Shown here one piece after another: positions 10,983 to 21,656 of a DNA stretch of 64,000 bases (position 1 is the first letter of the stretch; every line of letters starts with the position of its first letter). The DNA is from Seriola aureovittata (taxonomy: Eukaryota; Chordata; Actinopteri; Carangiformes; Carangidae). A program made the position numbers and the translations under genes. The notes under the pieces were generated by a model that was not told where the DNA came from, ran no database searches, and saw nothing but the letters and a program-made list of their open reading frames with translations. The stretch spans positions 14,845,552-14,909,551 of the forward strand of contig NC_079386.1 in NCBI RefSeq assembly GCF_021018895.1, written 5' to 3'.

Positions 10983-13900
10983 TCACTTGTACAGGCTGAG
11001 CTCGGGGCTGTGGTACAGACACATGTAGGAGTCACAGAGCAGGCGGCGGGCGGGCTCCTGTAAAGAGGCGGCGTCCACTCTGCTCAGCTCCTCCTCCGAT
11101 AGGCTGAGGTAGCGACCCACCTCAGGACACGCATTCACCCGGGGCACGTTGAAGCCGTTCTCGCCACCTGGGGGAGAGCACACAGTGAAACAGCTTCTCT
11201 TTTTTTTGTCCTTGTGTTACGTTTTATCCGATAATGTAAGAGCTCTCACCTTCCCGGTCTGCCATACTGTCAAAAAACAGCCAGTCGGTGGGGAGGGGGC
11301 CGTGCTTGATGAAGCTCACGTAATGGCTGGTCTCGATGCAGGTCACAGCAAAGAGAGACATTCGCTGGCGAGTGCAGTGCAGAGGGCCGGTCCACGGTCC
11401 CTTGGGAATACGAACCTTCACCGGGCTGTGGGACGTCCGCTTCCTGTGACTGTGGACCTGATAATCAACAGAAAAGACAGAGTGGATATGTGAGGCAGAC
11501 AGATACATGAGACAGAAAATGAGGCTGAGAGTGCTTTACATCTTTATCATTATATCATAATCATTTCAACCTGTAAGCGTAACAATCAATACACCTCAAC
11601 AGAGAGGAGGAGACTTTAGGAAACAGCAAACATCAGTTGTGTTGAAACTTGGATTTTTGGTTAAGATTTGGTTAGTTTATGTATTCACACTTTACCTGTG
11701 TGTTGCAGGTGGGGCAGTACTGTTTGAGACGACCGGGCATGATGTCTAGATCTTCATAACACTGCAGACACTCCCACTCAGCCACAGCCTGACAGATGCT
11801 GCACTGCCTCAGAGCTGGAGAGAGATGAGGATGGAGAGAGTACATGAATAAAGTAAAAAATGTCTGAGGTCATCTTCAATAAAAACTAAAAAAAAGTAAA
11901 AACAAATTAAAATAAAACCTGAGATATTAGCTTCACTTCAATAATTTTTATGTAAACTTACACAAATAAACTAAATCAACTGAAAAAGGAGCTGAATTGC
12001 ACAAAATCAAACCAGAAACGGTCGACAGTTTCCTGAAATCGTCCTTACTGTCGTCCAGCAGGTCTGTGATGTCCAGGCTGAGCGTCGGCAAGATGGCGTC
12101 AAACATTTTGAAGTCCTTCCCAAACCTGGGCATGAGCAGCAAGAGGCAGGAGGGAGCCTGAAGGGCGATCGATATATGAGCTTATCAATGTTTTTGCATG
12201 TGGACTCAGAAGGTAAAACTGCTTTTAACAACAGGCTGAACTTTGCTACTAAATTCCCCCCCGCTCTGAAATCTTCAGCGTGTTTCTGTTACCTCGACAA
12301 ACTTGAGGCCAGCGTGGAGGAAGGAGGACTCCAGCAGGGCCTGGACGCTGGCGACTCTCATCCGATTGGACGATGGGGAGGAAAGGGGGATGGGGGAGTC
12401 AAGTGGTGATTGGGGTAAGGGCGAGTAGGGTGAGGGAGCGAGGGTAGGTGGGAAGAGCTGGTAGAGGTGACACTCTTGAGGCTCCTGAGTCATTGATCTG
12501 GAAGAAAGAAGAAGAAGAAGAAGAAGAAGAAGAAGAAGAAAAGAAAATGAGGAGTTGGTGTCAGTAACTGAGATTAAGGAGAAACCTTCTTTACAGATCC
12601 CCTTTACTCAGAAATTAGTTTTGCTTATTATTATTATTAATATTATAATTATTATTTCACTTTGATATTTAACCTCCACTGTACAGAATGATCCATGTGC
12701 AGAGTCTAAAAGGGAAAGTTCCTGTGCTCACCTTGAATCTCAGTCACATTTTTAAACCTTTTTGGTAGAAAAACCAGATCAAACACTAATCATCATCCTC
12801 AGAGTATTTTTACGTCTATGAATTCACTAGTTATTTAATATCTTTCTAATCCAGTGTTTGAGTCAGTGTCTTTTTACCTGAGCAGAGAAAACTTTATGAC
12901 ACCAGGCAAATTTTTGCATGACAGTGTGTGAAGAGAAAAAAATAAACCAAACAGTGGCTGTGACACAACCTGATCTTGAGGAGCGGCTCGACTCTGAGGA
13001 GCTGGAAAAGCTTGTTGAGGAACTCTTCAGGATCTGACAGACAGAACAAGAGCAGCATGTCAGCATTCCTCAGTCTACACACACACACACACCCACACAC
13101 ACACCCACACACACACCCACACACACACACACACCCACACACACACCTTTCTCCTGGTTGGTGAAGCCCATGTCGCTGTTGGCAGCCTCCAGCAGTCGTC
13201 TCAGGGCCATGGTCTTACTGGCGCACACGTAGCCATACCTTGGAAACACACCAGTACACAAACAGTTTAGGGAAAGCCTTGCGTATGAAAAAAAAAAAAA
13301 CATGCTAACAAGGAATGTGATGAGTTACACACGAATTAAATAAAAACATAAGAATAGTACGACAATAATCAATAATCGGATCAAGTCTGTTGTAGTTTTG
13401 TTAAGATTCCAGCGTGTTGTGTTAAATGATTCTGATCACATTTATAGTAAAAAATATCCTTGTCACACTCTCACACACCGATGACTGATGTATAGAGCCA
13501 GTCACACACAAGCACATTTACAGACCTTCGAAGGGGGTTGACTATCTCGCAGCGCAGCAGGTCTTGAGCCTGGCTGGAGTTTTGGTCAGTGTCTGGGTCG
13601 GACGGCCAAAACAACACCCAGTCTGCTGAACTGCAGCAGGAGAACAGACTGGAGAGAGAGACGCAGAAACACAGGTTAGTAATAATACATAATAATACTT
13701 AGTCCTTGTGTTCATCCAAATTCAGCCTGAAATGTAAAAACAGAAAATAAGAGGTAGGAAAAAAAAAAAAAGGAGAAACAACTATAAACTGAGGATCTAG
13801 AGCAACAAAGCTGTGTAAAAAGTTTTACAAACTGGTTATAAATTAAATCCCGATTGTGTTACACATTAACCAGCAACAGAGAGAAGTTACACAAATGTAT

Positions 13901-16900
13901 ATTTATAGGAATATGCCACTGATTACACAACTGTCATGGCAGGTCAACAGTGTTTATGAGGGACTAAATGTAAACCACTGACACACGTTCTCAATGAGTT
14001 TTAACATTTATGACCTGATGCATCTATTGTTCTCAAGAGCTGCACACTAAGCTGTTTTTAATGTTGACATGTTCCCTAGATGAAGTCCCAGACTTTACCT
14101 GAACAGCGTAGCGTCCAGGTAGCAGGAGTTGAGGTGACCCTGGATGCCTCTCTTCCAGCCGTGGTAGAGCTCTCTGGCCTCGTCTCCGTCCACAGGAGGG
14201 GTGTGCTCCTCCACACGCTCACTGCCCCACTCTGCAAAGGCTGGGAGCCGCAGGGCCACAGAGGACAGTGTGACACAAACCATTCAGGCTCCATATGAAG
14301 CTCAATATGAGCATTTTCTGGTATCCAGCATCCCCTTCACAAACCCAGAGACGTCAGACACTGCAACCGTGTTTTCTCACCTATAGAGTTGCACCGCTCC
14401 ACTTGATTGACAGGCGTCTCAGGTGCGGGGAACCTGGAGTCCCTCCTACAGTTGCGAAGCTTGACAAACAGCCCCTTGTTGGCCGGACAACGGAAGTGAC
14501 GTTCACCGAGGTAACTGCCGTCTGTTCCTGCAGACAGCTCCTGATCCTGACACACACACACACACACACAGTGGCTTTGTGTTATCAGTGTGATACACTG
14601 CAATACAACATTATATCAATCACTATTCAATCTATCAGTATATTATGTCAAAGCAAATCTTTTTATGTGACTGATGCTAACGTAAAAATCAAAGAATCAA
14701 AACAAAGTTGATTTCGTGCGTGCCACCTAAAGGACACATGGGTAAATGACATCATCCAAAAGACAGCGCAGAATTAAGGTAAAAGGAAATGAAATGTATT
14801 AGTCATGTAGAATCAAATTCACAACTAAAATCCAACTCTTATTGTTTGTTTTAGATTTAGAAAACTTGCATTACAGATGACAGATTCCTGTTACATTTCT
14901 AAAAATTTTGTCTTTATGATGGAAAAAAAACTTTGTCATCTGATTGTGACTTTAAATACAGGCCTCTTTTCTGCGTTGTTTACATACATTAATGAAAATA
15001 CACTAAATAATATCTTTAAAAAGATTAATGAACCTAAAACTATAAAACTAGTATAAAAACTCTCCTCACCAGCTCTATTCCTGCCACTGGTTCAGGAATC
15101 CCGCTGATCCGTCCAATCCAGCAAATAACTCCAAAGAGGGGAGGGTCGTTCACCTCAACCATGGAGCCCACCTCCAGCTCACCCTCCAGTCCCGCCTCTC
15201 CATTCTCCCCAGCGGCTCTGGGGTTGTCTGGAGACCTCAGCGGGGAGAGGGGGCCGTGTACGCCGTTGGTGTTTTGCAGTTGCTCTGCAGCAGTGGGCGA
15301 TGTCGGACTGCGGGGTTTTAGAGGCGGGAGAGGGGGAGCATGCAGGGGTTTCTGGGTGGGTTTCGGTGGCGGCAGTGGAGGGGGTTTAAGTGCTGGTCTG
15401 CTCGGGGGCAGCAAGGCGACCTTGGGAGTAAGGGCGGATGGTGATGTGGGGCCTGATTTAGTGACGGGGGGTGGTGCTGGCTTCAGGATGGACTTTGGCA
15501 TTTGGTGAGAAAGACGGTGAGATTTTGGCTCTGAGAAATCAAAAAAAAAGTCAGACTTTTAAGCTCAGGTGCACACATATTTGTGTTTCCACATTTACCA
15601 TTTACAACTTCATAATGACAAAATATACTTTACAATAGTCAACTCTAAGATTTCAATCTGATTTCCATTTTAAACCCTCCCATCATAATTCCTTTCTGAA
15701 ATATGTTTTATATCCTGCATGTTTCAGAAAAACCATGAGTTTTTAATCACTTTTAGTAACTAATATCTTCTTATCTATATGGCCTATATAAGGAATCACA
15801 ACCCTCCTTTCTGGTTTACTTCTCTTTCCAACCAGGTCGCGTTTTTTTCCCTTTTTGGGATTTTTTTGTTACATATTTTACTCTGATGTGCCCAAACACA
15901 AAAAAGGCACTTTAACCATATCCTTGGCTCTGTGCGAGTGTGCTTGAAGTAAGCCCAGCAGGTTCCTTTTGTCATGAGCTTTTAATGTTTACATTCTTAA
16001 GCTTGGAAAAACACCAGATCAAAATGTGGGGATTTTAGTTTTAAAAACAGACGGATTTCGGTCTATGATTCAGTTTCCTTTAAGAACAATACAATTCATT
16101 AACAAGGTCAGGGGTTAAAATAACTGCCAAATTAACCTGGACTAGCTTGCTCAGAAGCTTGATTGTAAGGACTGGATAGTTAATAAACCGTCATACATAT
16201 TTTTAAGGTGTTCCTGAGAATGAATTCGCTTATAAAGAATAAAAATAATAAAAGGGTGTAATGCCCAAAAGCAGCTGTGAGGCTTTGTTGTGTAAACAGA
16301 TGCTGTACCTGAGGAAACCTTGGTGATTGGCAGTAGTAATCCATAGGGTTGGGAAGGAATGTGGCAGAGCTTCTCTTCCTTGTAATGCCCGTCCCAGTTA
16401 CCAACAGGATCGTCCTGTGAGTCAAAACACGAAACATAAAACTGATCCACAAAAAGAAGCAAATAAGACTTTTAGAAAAACATAATGATAAACATGTTCC
16501 AGTCCCCAGGTTATAATAAAGGAAGTTCAGTCACAAAGACACAGACTGCAGTGATACATAAAACTAAAATCTTGGCGGCTCCAAACAAACATACAAAATC
16601 AGACTAAAGGACATTTTTTACAGAATATATAATGTGAAGTTTGCTACATGTGGAAAAAAACATCTCCTCTCCTGACACATCTGTTTTACATCTCTTTTAT
16701 GCCGTTTTATGTGCAAATAACAATAATAAAACTAAAAATATAAGTATGTTATCTGTGAGCCTGGACTTCTGCAAGACACCAGAATAACTTTTAAGGAAGT
16801 TTTTCTATCTTTCCATCAGAGGAACAAAGTGCTCCCACTACGTTTTGACTGTGCTGCCATAATATGCCATAAAAGTCCCCATTGTTTGATTAACTGCCTC

Positions 16901-19559
16901 TATGTTTCGCTTTTGTAAAATAAGCCATTAATGTTTCTGATGATTAATATGACTGAAAAAAAGAACCTGCACTAACTTATAATCATATAATCACAGTTTC
17001 ATCTCCTGTGTCGTACTGACCAGCAGAATGCCGACGTACATCCCTGTCGAGGGCCGGCCAGGCAGGAGATCACAGAAGCGCGCCTCCCCGCTATAGACTA
17101 TGTCGTCCAGGGGGAAACACACCCGCTGGCCAACATGGAATGGCGGGGGTGACGCAGGGCCTCGGACCTGGGTCTGGTTTTGAGCAGTGATGGGCGCCGA
17201 CTCAGCTGTTCGAGAGAGGATGCCATAAGCCTGCGGCTGAGGAGGGCTGCTGGGACGATGCTGGTGGAAACTAATGTGACGACTATGCTGCTGCTGCTGC
17301 TGCTGATGATAATTTGGGCGGCTGTTGTTGCTATGGTGCCCATTGCTGGGGTGATTATTACTGATGCGCTGGTGCTCTCGCTCGCGGGGTCGCTCCTGTG
17401 GATCAGAGCCATTTCTAGACCAGTGGCGATAACTGATGTCACTGACCGGGAGGAAGAGGGCACAGGCTTCGGGGCAGGTGAAGAGCCGCTGACCCTTATA
17501 GGAGCCGTTGCTCACTCCTTTACCCGCCGCTGAACCCTGGAGCAGCAGAGACGGGGTAAAAGAACAAGAAAAGAGAGAACAAGGTGTTTAATGAGCAGGG
17601 ACAGGTGTCTGTTTCGAGCATGGTGTGATTGCGCACTTTCTGCTTTGCAAACATGGGTACAGCTGCAGGTCGGTCCATTTTCACTTCACAGAAAACAGTG
17701 AAAAATTTTCCATCGCAATTTCCTAGAGCCCATGGTGCCCTCGTTAAACATCTTGTTTACACCCCGATGAAATAAAATCCCTCCAAACTCAGTGGGATGC
17801 TTTTCTCATAAATCCTTACAGACCTTGAGTTGTACCCCAAAATACACCGGGCTGCTCCCTCTGGTCAGTGGACCAATGTATTTAAGCTCCGCCTCTGCCA
17901 GCTCGCCCTGTTGGCCCATGTGGACCCACAGCGGGGTATCGAGGGGCAAAGACGCCAACTGCTGCAGCTTCCTGGGGTTGGCTGAAAAACACAGAACAAT
18001 AAAACAATGATAACCTCCCTACAGAGCGAGGAAACAAACACTGGTATTGGTATTTGCATTTGATTAAAGCTCTCTGGGAACTTTTCGGTTACTTTTTAGG
18101 TCCATAAATATGCTTTGAATAAAGAATTAAGATTTTACTGAAGTTGTTTGCTTCACTATTACTATTATTACTATCAAAAATAGGCCAGTGTTAGAGTCAT
18201 TTCCAGGGAATGAAGCAAAAAAGTGATATCGCTTTACTTCCCGTTTTCCACTTAAAAATACCCATATTTGAACTCTGCCCTCAGCGTCTGCCCCGACTGT
18301 CATGAGGATCACATGTTCCACATTAAAGAAAAAAAAATTGAGCAGTGGTAACAGTAGATAATTTGCTTTTCTGCTCCAGCATGTCAGGTTGAGTTAGTAA
18401 CATTTTTTTGTACCATCTCTATAATTAACTATAATTACTTCCACTGCAAAGATTATCAATGTTCCTTATTTTAGCACAGACATGTTCATTACAATAATGC
18501 TAGCAAATAAGCATTTCACAGTTACAACAGCTGCATCCTCTACTGCTATTTTGATAATATTTACTATTCCTCTTGCTTGTTATATGTGTGACACAACTTC
18601 GATAAATATTACTGTATTACTTAGAAGCTTTAGGCGAGCATCCAGATCAGATACTGGCTCCAACAGGCCGCTGAGGTCACTCGGGACTTCTTGCAAGAAC
18701 TTCCTTTCTAATTTGACCATGGTACCATTGTCTAACACCTGTGGGGAAAAAATAGGACAAAGGCAAATATGTGGGACAGAAGGGAAAGAAACTACAGAAC
18801 ACTTGTAAAACTGAATTCTAAGTACGTCCACCCTTTTGAAAAAGGTGAGCATCGATTCAAAAAGAGAGCAATTCCAAAGGCATGGGTCATTTAACAGTGT
18901 CCTCTCCATCCTCTTTACGCAGCAGCAAAGGCCTGGACTAACAGGCTGAGAAAGTACTTCATCTCTCCTGCCATCGAACTATTAAATGTGATGACTCAGC
19001 TGATGATGAGTCTTCCATATAAACCATTGGTAACTAGGTTGAATGCTGATGTCTAGATATGCTTCAGCTTTAATGATATACTTTCACTTATGTACATTGT
19101 TTCATATAAGCTTACGTGGTTGGTTTTAGCACTTATTTTTGCACATTTTTATCATGTTTTATGTATCCTATATTTCAACTGGCTGCAAATAATTTTTTAA
19201 TTAAAAGGTAATAAAGTTAAATTATTACTTTAAAGTGCCATTTATGACAAAGAAAAGGAACAAATCCTTAAATTGAAAGGGGTGCCAACTACTATACTAC
19301 AGTATAGTAGTTGATCTCCTGAGTTGATAAATTAATAACACTCTGGTTTAGATTATGTAATTCTATAAATCTACATATGTGTCAATACCTTGACCCAAAG
19401 GTAATCCCCTCTGCTCTTGCTCAAATCCTGCTCCTGGCAGATGAACCCCCGCTGCAGCCGAATGGTACCTTCCAGCTGGTCCTGCACCTTGACGTCGGCC
19501 GAGATCAAGAACATTTTGGGGGGGCGGCGTTTCCTATTCTGCTCATGAGCCCCTGACAT
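10983..19559 (-). CDS. cyldl: CYLD-like deubiquitinase (CAP-Gly plus USP domain)
   Basis: Removes Lys63/Met1-linked ubiquitin in NF-kB and cell-death signalling (family knowledge). Sixteen coding exons: 19559-19389, 18738-18621, 17981-17824, 17536-17021, 16414-16309, 15530-15070, 14546-14381, 14240-14099, 13648-13526, 13238-13147, 13033-12970, 12497-12293, 12157-12049, 11814-11696, 11457-11250, 11167-10983; all phases agree, 980 aa (human CYLD 956). Seen: three CAP-Gly-type segments (about residues 100-200, 285-350, 470-550), a proline-rich linker (360-470), and a USP domain from about 590. Catalytic Cys605 is in [14 protein letters not shown], His895 in ETSHYVSF, Asp913 in FFDSMAD. The zinc-binding insert ([13 protein letters not shown]...[11 protein letters not shown]) keeps its Cys/His set, and the C-terminus ends SLYK as in CYLD. 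The first ~90 residues do not resemble human CYLD. Neighbours adcy4 and ripk3 suggest a CYLD ohnologue, not the NOD2-linked CYLD, but cyld itself cannot be excluded. Confidence 0.95.
12499..12541. repeat. (GAA)n / (TTC)n microsatellite at a splice acceptor
   Basis: About 12 GAA units on the plus strand. On the transcribed strand this is a (TTC)n polypyrimidine tract lying directly upstream of the acceptor of the CYLD-like exon 12497-12293, so the repeat may itself supply the pyrimidine tract. Confidence 0.85.
13076..13146. repeat. (CA)n with CCCACA interruptions filling a short intron
   Basis: About 71 bp of CA dinucleotides with regular CCCACA interruptions. It occupies most of the 113-bp intron (13034-13146) between CYLD-like exons 13238-13147 and 13033-12970. 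On the transcript the intron begins GTGTGTGTGTG directly at the donor. Confidence 0.9.
14550..14570. repeat. (CA)n at a splice acceptor
   Basis: On the transcribed strand a (TG)n run ends directly in the acceptor (TGTGTCAG|GATCAG) of CYLD-like exon 14546-14381, with almost no pyrimidine tract. Confidence 0.85.
18890..19225. other. Possible degraded retroelement 3' end in intron
   Basis: The stretch contains 'gcctggactaacaggctgagaaag' (split here: gcctggacta, acaggctgag) followed by a TA/TTTGCAC-rich tail, reminiscent of 3' ends of fish non-LTR elements. No open frame remains. Weak, based on memory of such tails. Confidence 0.2.
19286..19313. repeat. Perfect 28-bp palindrome in CYLD-like intron 1
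   Basis: Arms CAACTACTATACT and AGTATAGTAGTTG are exact reverse complements separated by AC. It lies 76 bp inside the first coding intron. It could fold as a stable hairpin in RNA or be a mobile-element relic; no coding meaning. Confidence 0.7.
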
Positions 19560-19570
19560 CTTTTAAGTGT

Positions 19571-20050
19571 CCTAATATGTAGCCGGTTTAAATGAGAATT
19601 AAACCATAATTTTCCTGTAAAATTAAGAATTACAATTATTTACAAAGTACCGACAAGAGAACCGAAGCGTGTCCGTTCACCTCAAGTGATGGTAACGGCA
19701 GGTAAGTAACGTTCACATTTAAACTTTCTTCATTCATGTTCAAACTGAAATCCGTCAGTGAAAACCGTTAAAATAGTACGAGGTATCTTTATGCCTTATC
19801 CTCGAATAAAAGAACACTTAGTTAACTTTACGAATCACCGTAGGCTTTTAACTTACCAACTTCATCGACGCCTACCCTCAATATTTCCCCTCACATTTAA
19901 AGCAACTCCGCTTCAACAACACTCCGCACCGTGAAGCAGGAAGCATGTTGACTGACACCAACGCAAAGCCAATAGCAAGAGAGGAAAGTTCAGCGGGGGA
20001 GTAGTTTTAGCCAATCAGACCGCTTGTGGGCGTTATCGGGAGTGAGGGAA
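19571..20050 (-). promoter_or_regulatory. cyldl: CYLD-like 5' non-coding exon and promoter with two CCAAT boxes
   Basis: A minus-strand donor (GAAGTTG|GTAAGTTAA, exon end 19857) defines a likely 5' non-coding exon that would join the acceptor at 19572/19571 just before the ATG. Upstream are two CCAAT boxes at 19969-19973 and 20011-20015, 42 bp apart, plus a GC-box-like gtgggcg. This is a typical NF-Y-type TATA-less promoter. The start site (about 19900-19930) is estimated. Confidence 0.55.
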
Positions 20051-20129
20051 ATTCCACAGTTCTTAACAGGCCCTTAACAGGCAGCAGCTAATAAACACGT
20101 AGGAAGTTGGTACACAGACAAAAACACAA

Positions 20130-21656
20130 GTGGTTTTATTTTTATTAGTTTATAAATAAAATAGAAAAAATATTTCCCTATATAGAACAACTCTTTGTAC
20201 ATTCACACTTCAGATCATCCCTCATAGATACACATATTTAATAAGAAAGGGCAAATATTGTGTATAATCATCAAATCATAACACAGAACTCTCCTTAAAA
20301 AATACATCAAATTGAAAAGTGCAATGTCAAAGGTGCTTTATCTGACTTTTCATGGCTCAACAAATCATTATTCCTGGGTGTAAATGTGTCACAGCATCAT
20401 TATTGTCAGTTTTGGGCAGTAGCGAATAAAAAACAGTTGCAGTAAATCTCTACGGTTCCAGCCGTGAATGGTCAGACAAGATAAGACAAGACATTTTTGG
20501 CATGGTAAACCCTAAATAAAGCCACCTCTACTTAGACATGTTTATTGGGTTTGTGAACTTTATACCAAGAGTAATTTTCCCCTCTTCAGGTTGATGCATT
20601 TGAATAATTTTCATTGAGCTTAGAAGGTAAAACTATCCAGCATTTCACAATAAAAGCACAGATTGGAGAAAAAAATGAAAGATGAAATTTATATTAATAA
20701 CAATCCTGTGTTTTTTTCTTCTTTCTTATGCCATGAATCATCCTGTGACCGCCTCCGGTTTATCTTGTCACCCTTTGGGGGTTGGGAGCCAATGGAAAAG
20801 ACCAATCGCATTACTGCTGCAAGTACACAAAATATCTGCCCCTCATTTTTGTGTATGTGAATATTCTGTATCAACTTACTCAGATTCTGAATAAAATCAG
20901 AGCTAAAACTTATATGTTTTTTGTAACTTTGTGAAAACAGAATAGAGTGAAAATATTGTAAGTAATATAAATAGTTTCATGTGAGGCATAGCTTACCTCA
21001 CAAAACAACAGAAATCTCTGATATAAGATGGAAACCTTGTTTTTTCCAATAAAATAACCATATAAATTAACATTGTTGTTTAAGTTGACAATGCATGTGA
21101 TTCAGCCATGTTAAATGTACCAAAAAGTATCATTAAGGTTATATGTTTTCAGAATAAAGCAGTGAACATTGTGTGACAGGGACTTGACACACATAGTGCA
21201 CATACAGTACAGATACAGTAAGCAACACGGTTGTCCACTGTACGGTCCATGAGTAGAAAGCTTTCTGCTTTCAGTGGCCAGTTGTAGTCTCATGTCTTCA
21301 TTTTACTGGTCAGAATTTTATTTAGTGTCTCATCCAAAAGACACAGGCAGCTCCTTGGTAGATGTAAATGATTAACAGTTGATGATCTGTGTTGCTACAG
21401 CTCGGTTTCAGCAGTGAGTCAGTGCAAACGCTGATGATGGTTAAGTTTGAAACTACAGAAGTATTTCCAAGTCATTGTGTTCATCTCTGTAGGCAACAAG
21501 GATGAGTCATGCAAAGCCAGGCTGTTGGCTGCAACAAGATCCACTCATCTGGTGCATGAGTTTCATCAAAACAACACATAAGAAGCCTTTGCAACTAATG
21601 TTTGGACCCAGGTCTGAGTGATAAGTTTAAGTCTGTTCTGTCTTTGACTGTGGAGG
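20130..21656 (-). other. adcy4: adcy4 3' untranslated region
   Basis: About 1.5 kb of AT-rich sequence after the cyclase stop codon with no recognisable coding exon. Two adjacent AATAAA signals (TTTATT on plus at 20135-20140 and 20141-20146) are the best polyadenylation site. This leaves only about 0.1-0.2 kb to the next gene's promoter. Confidence 0.5.

Noticed and set aside
11149..11493. 114-codon plus-strand frame
   Set aside because: Antisense to two CYLD-like exons; no homology of its own and it crosses real splice sites.
15161..15508. Glycine-rich 115-codon plus-strand frame
   Set aside because: Complement of the proline-rich CYLD-like linker exon; composition is a mirror effect.
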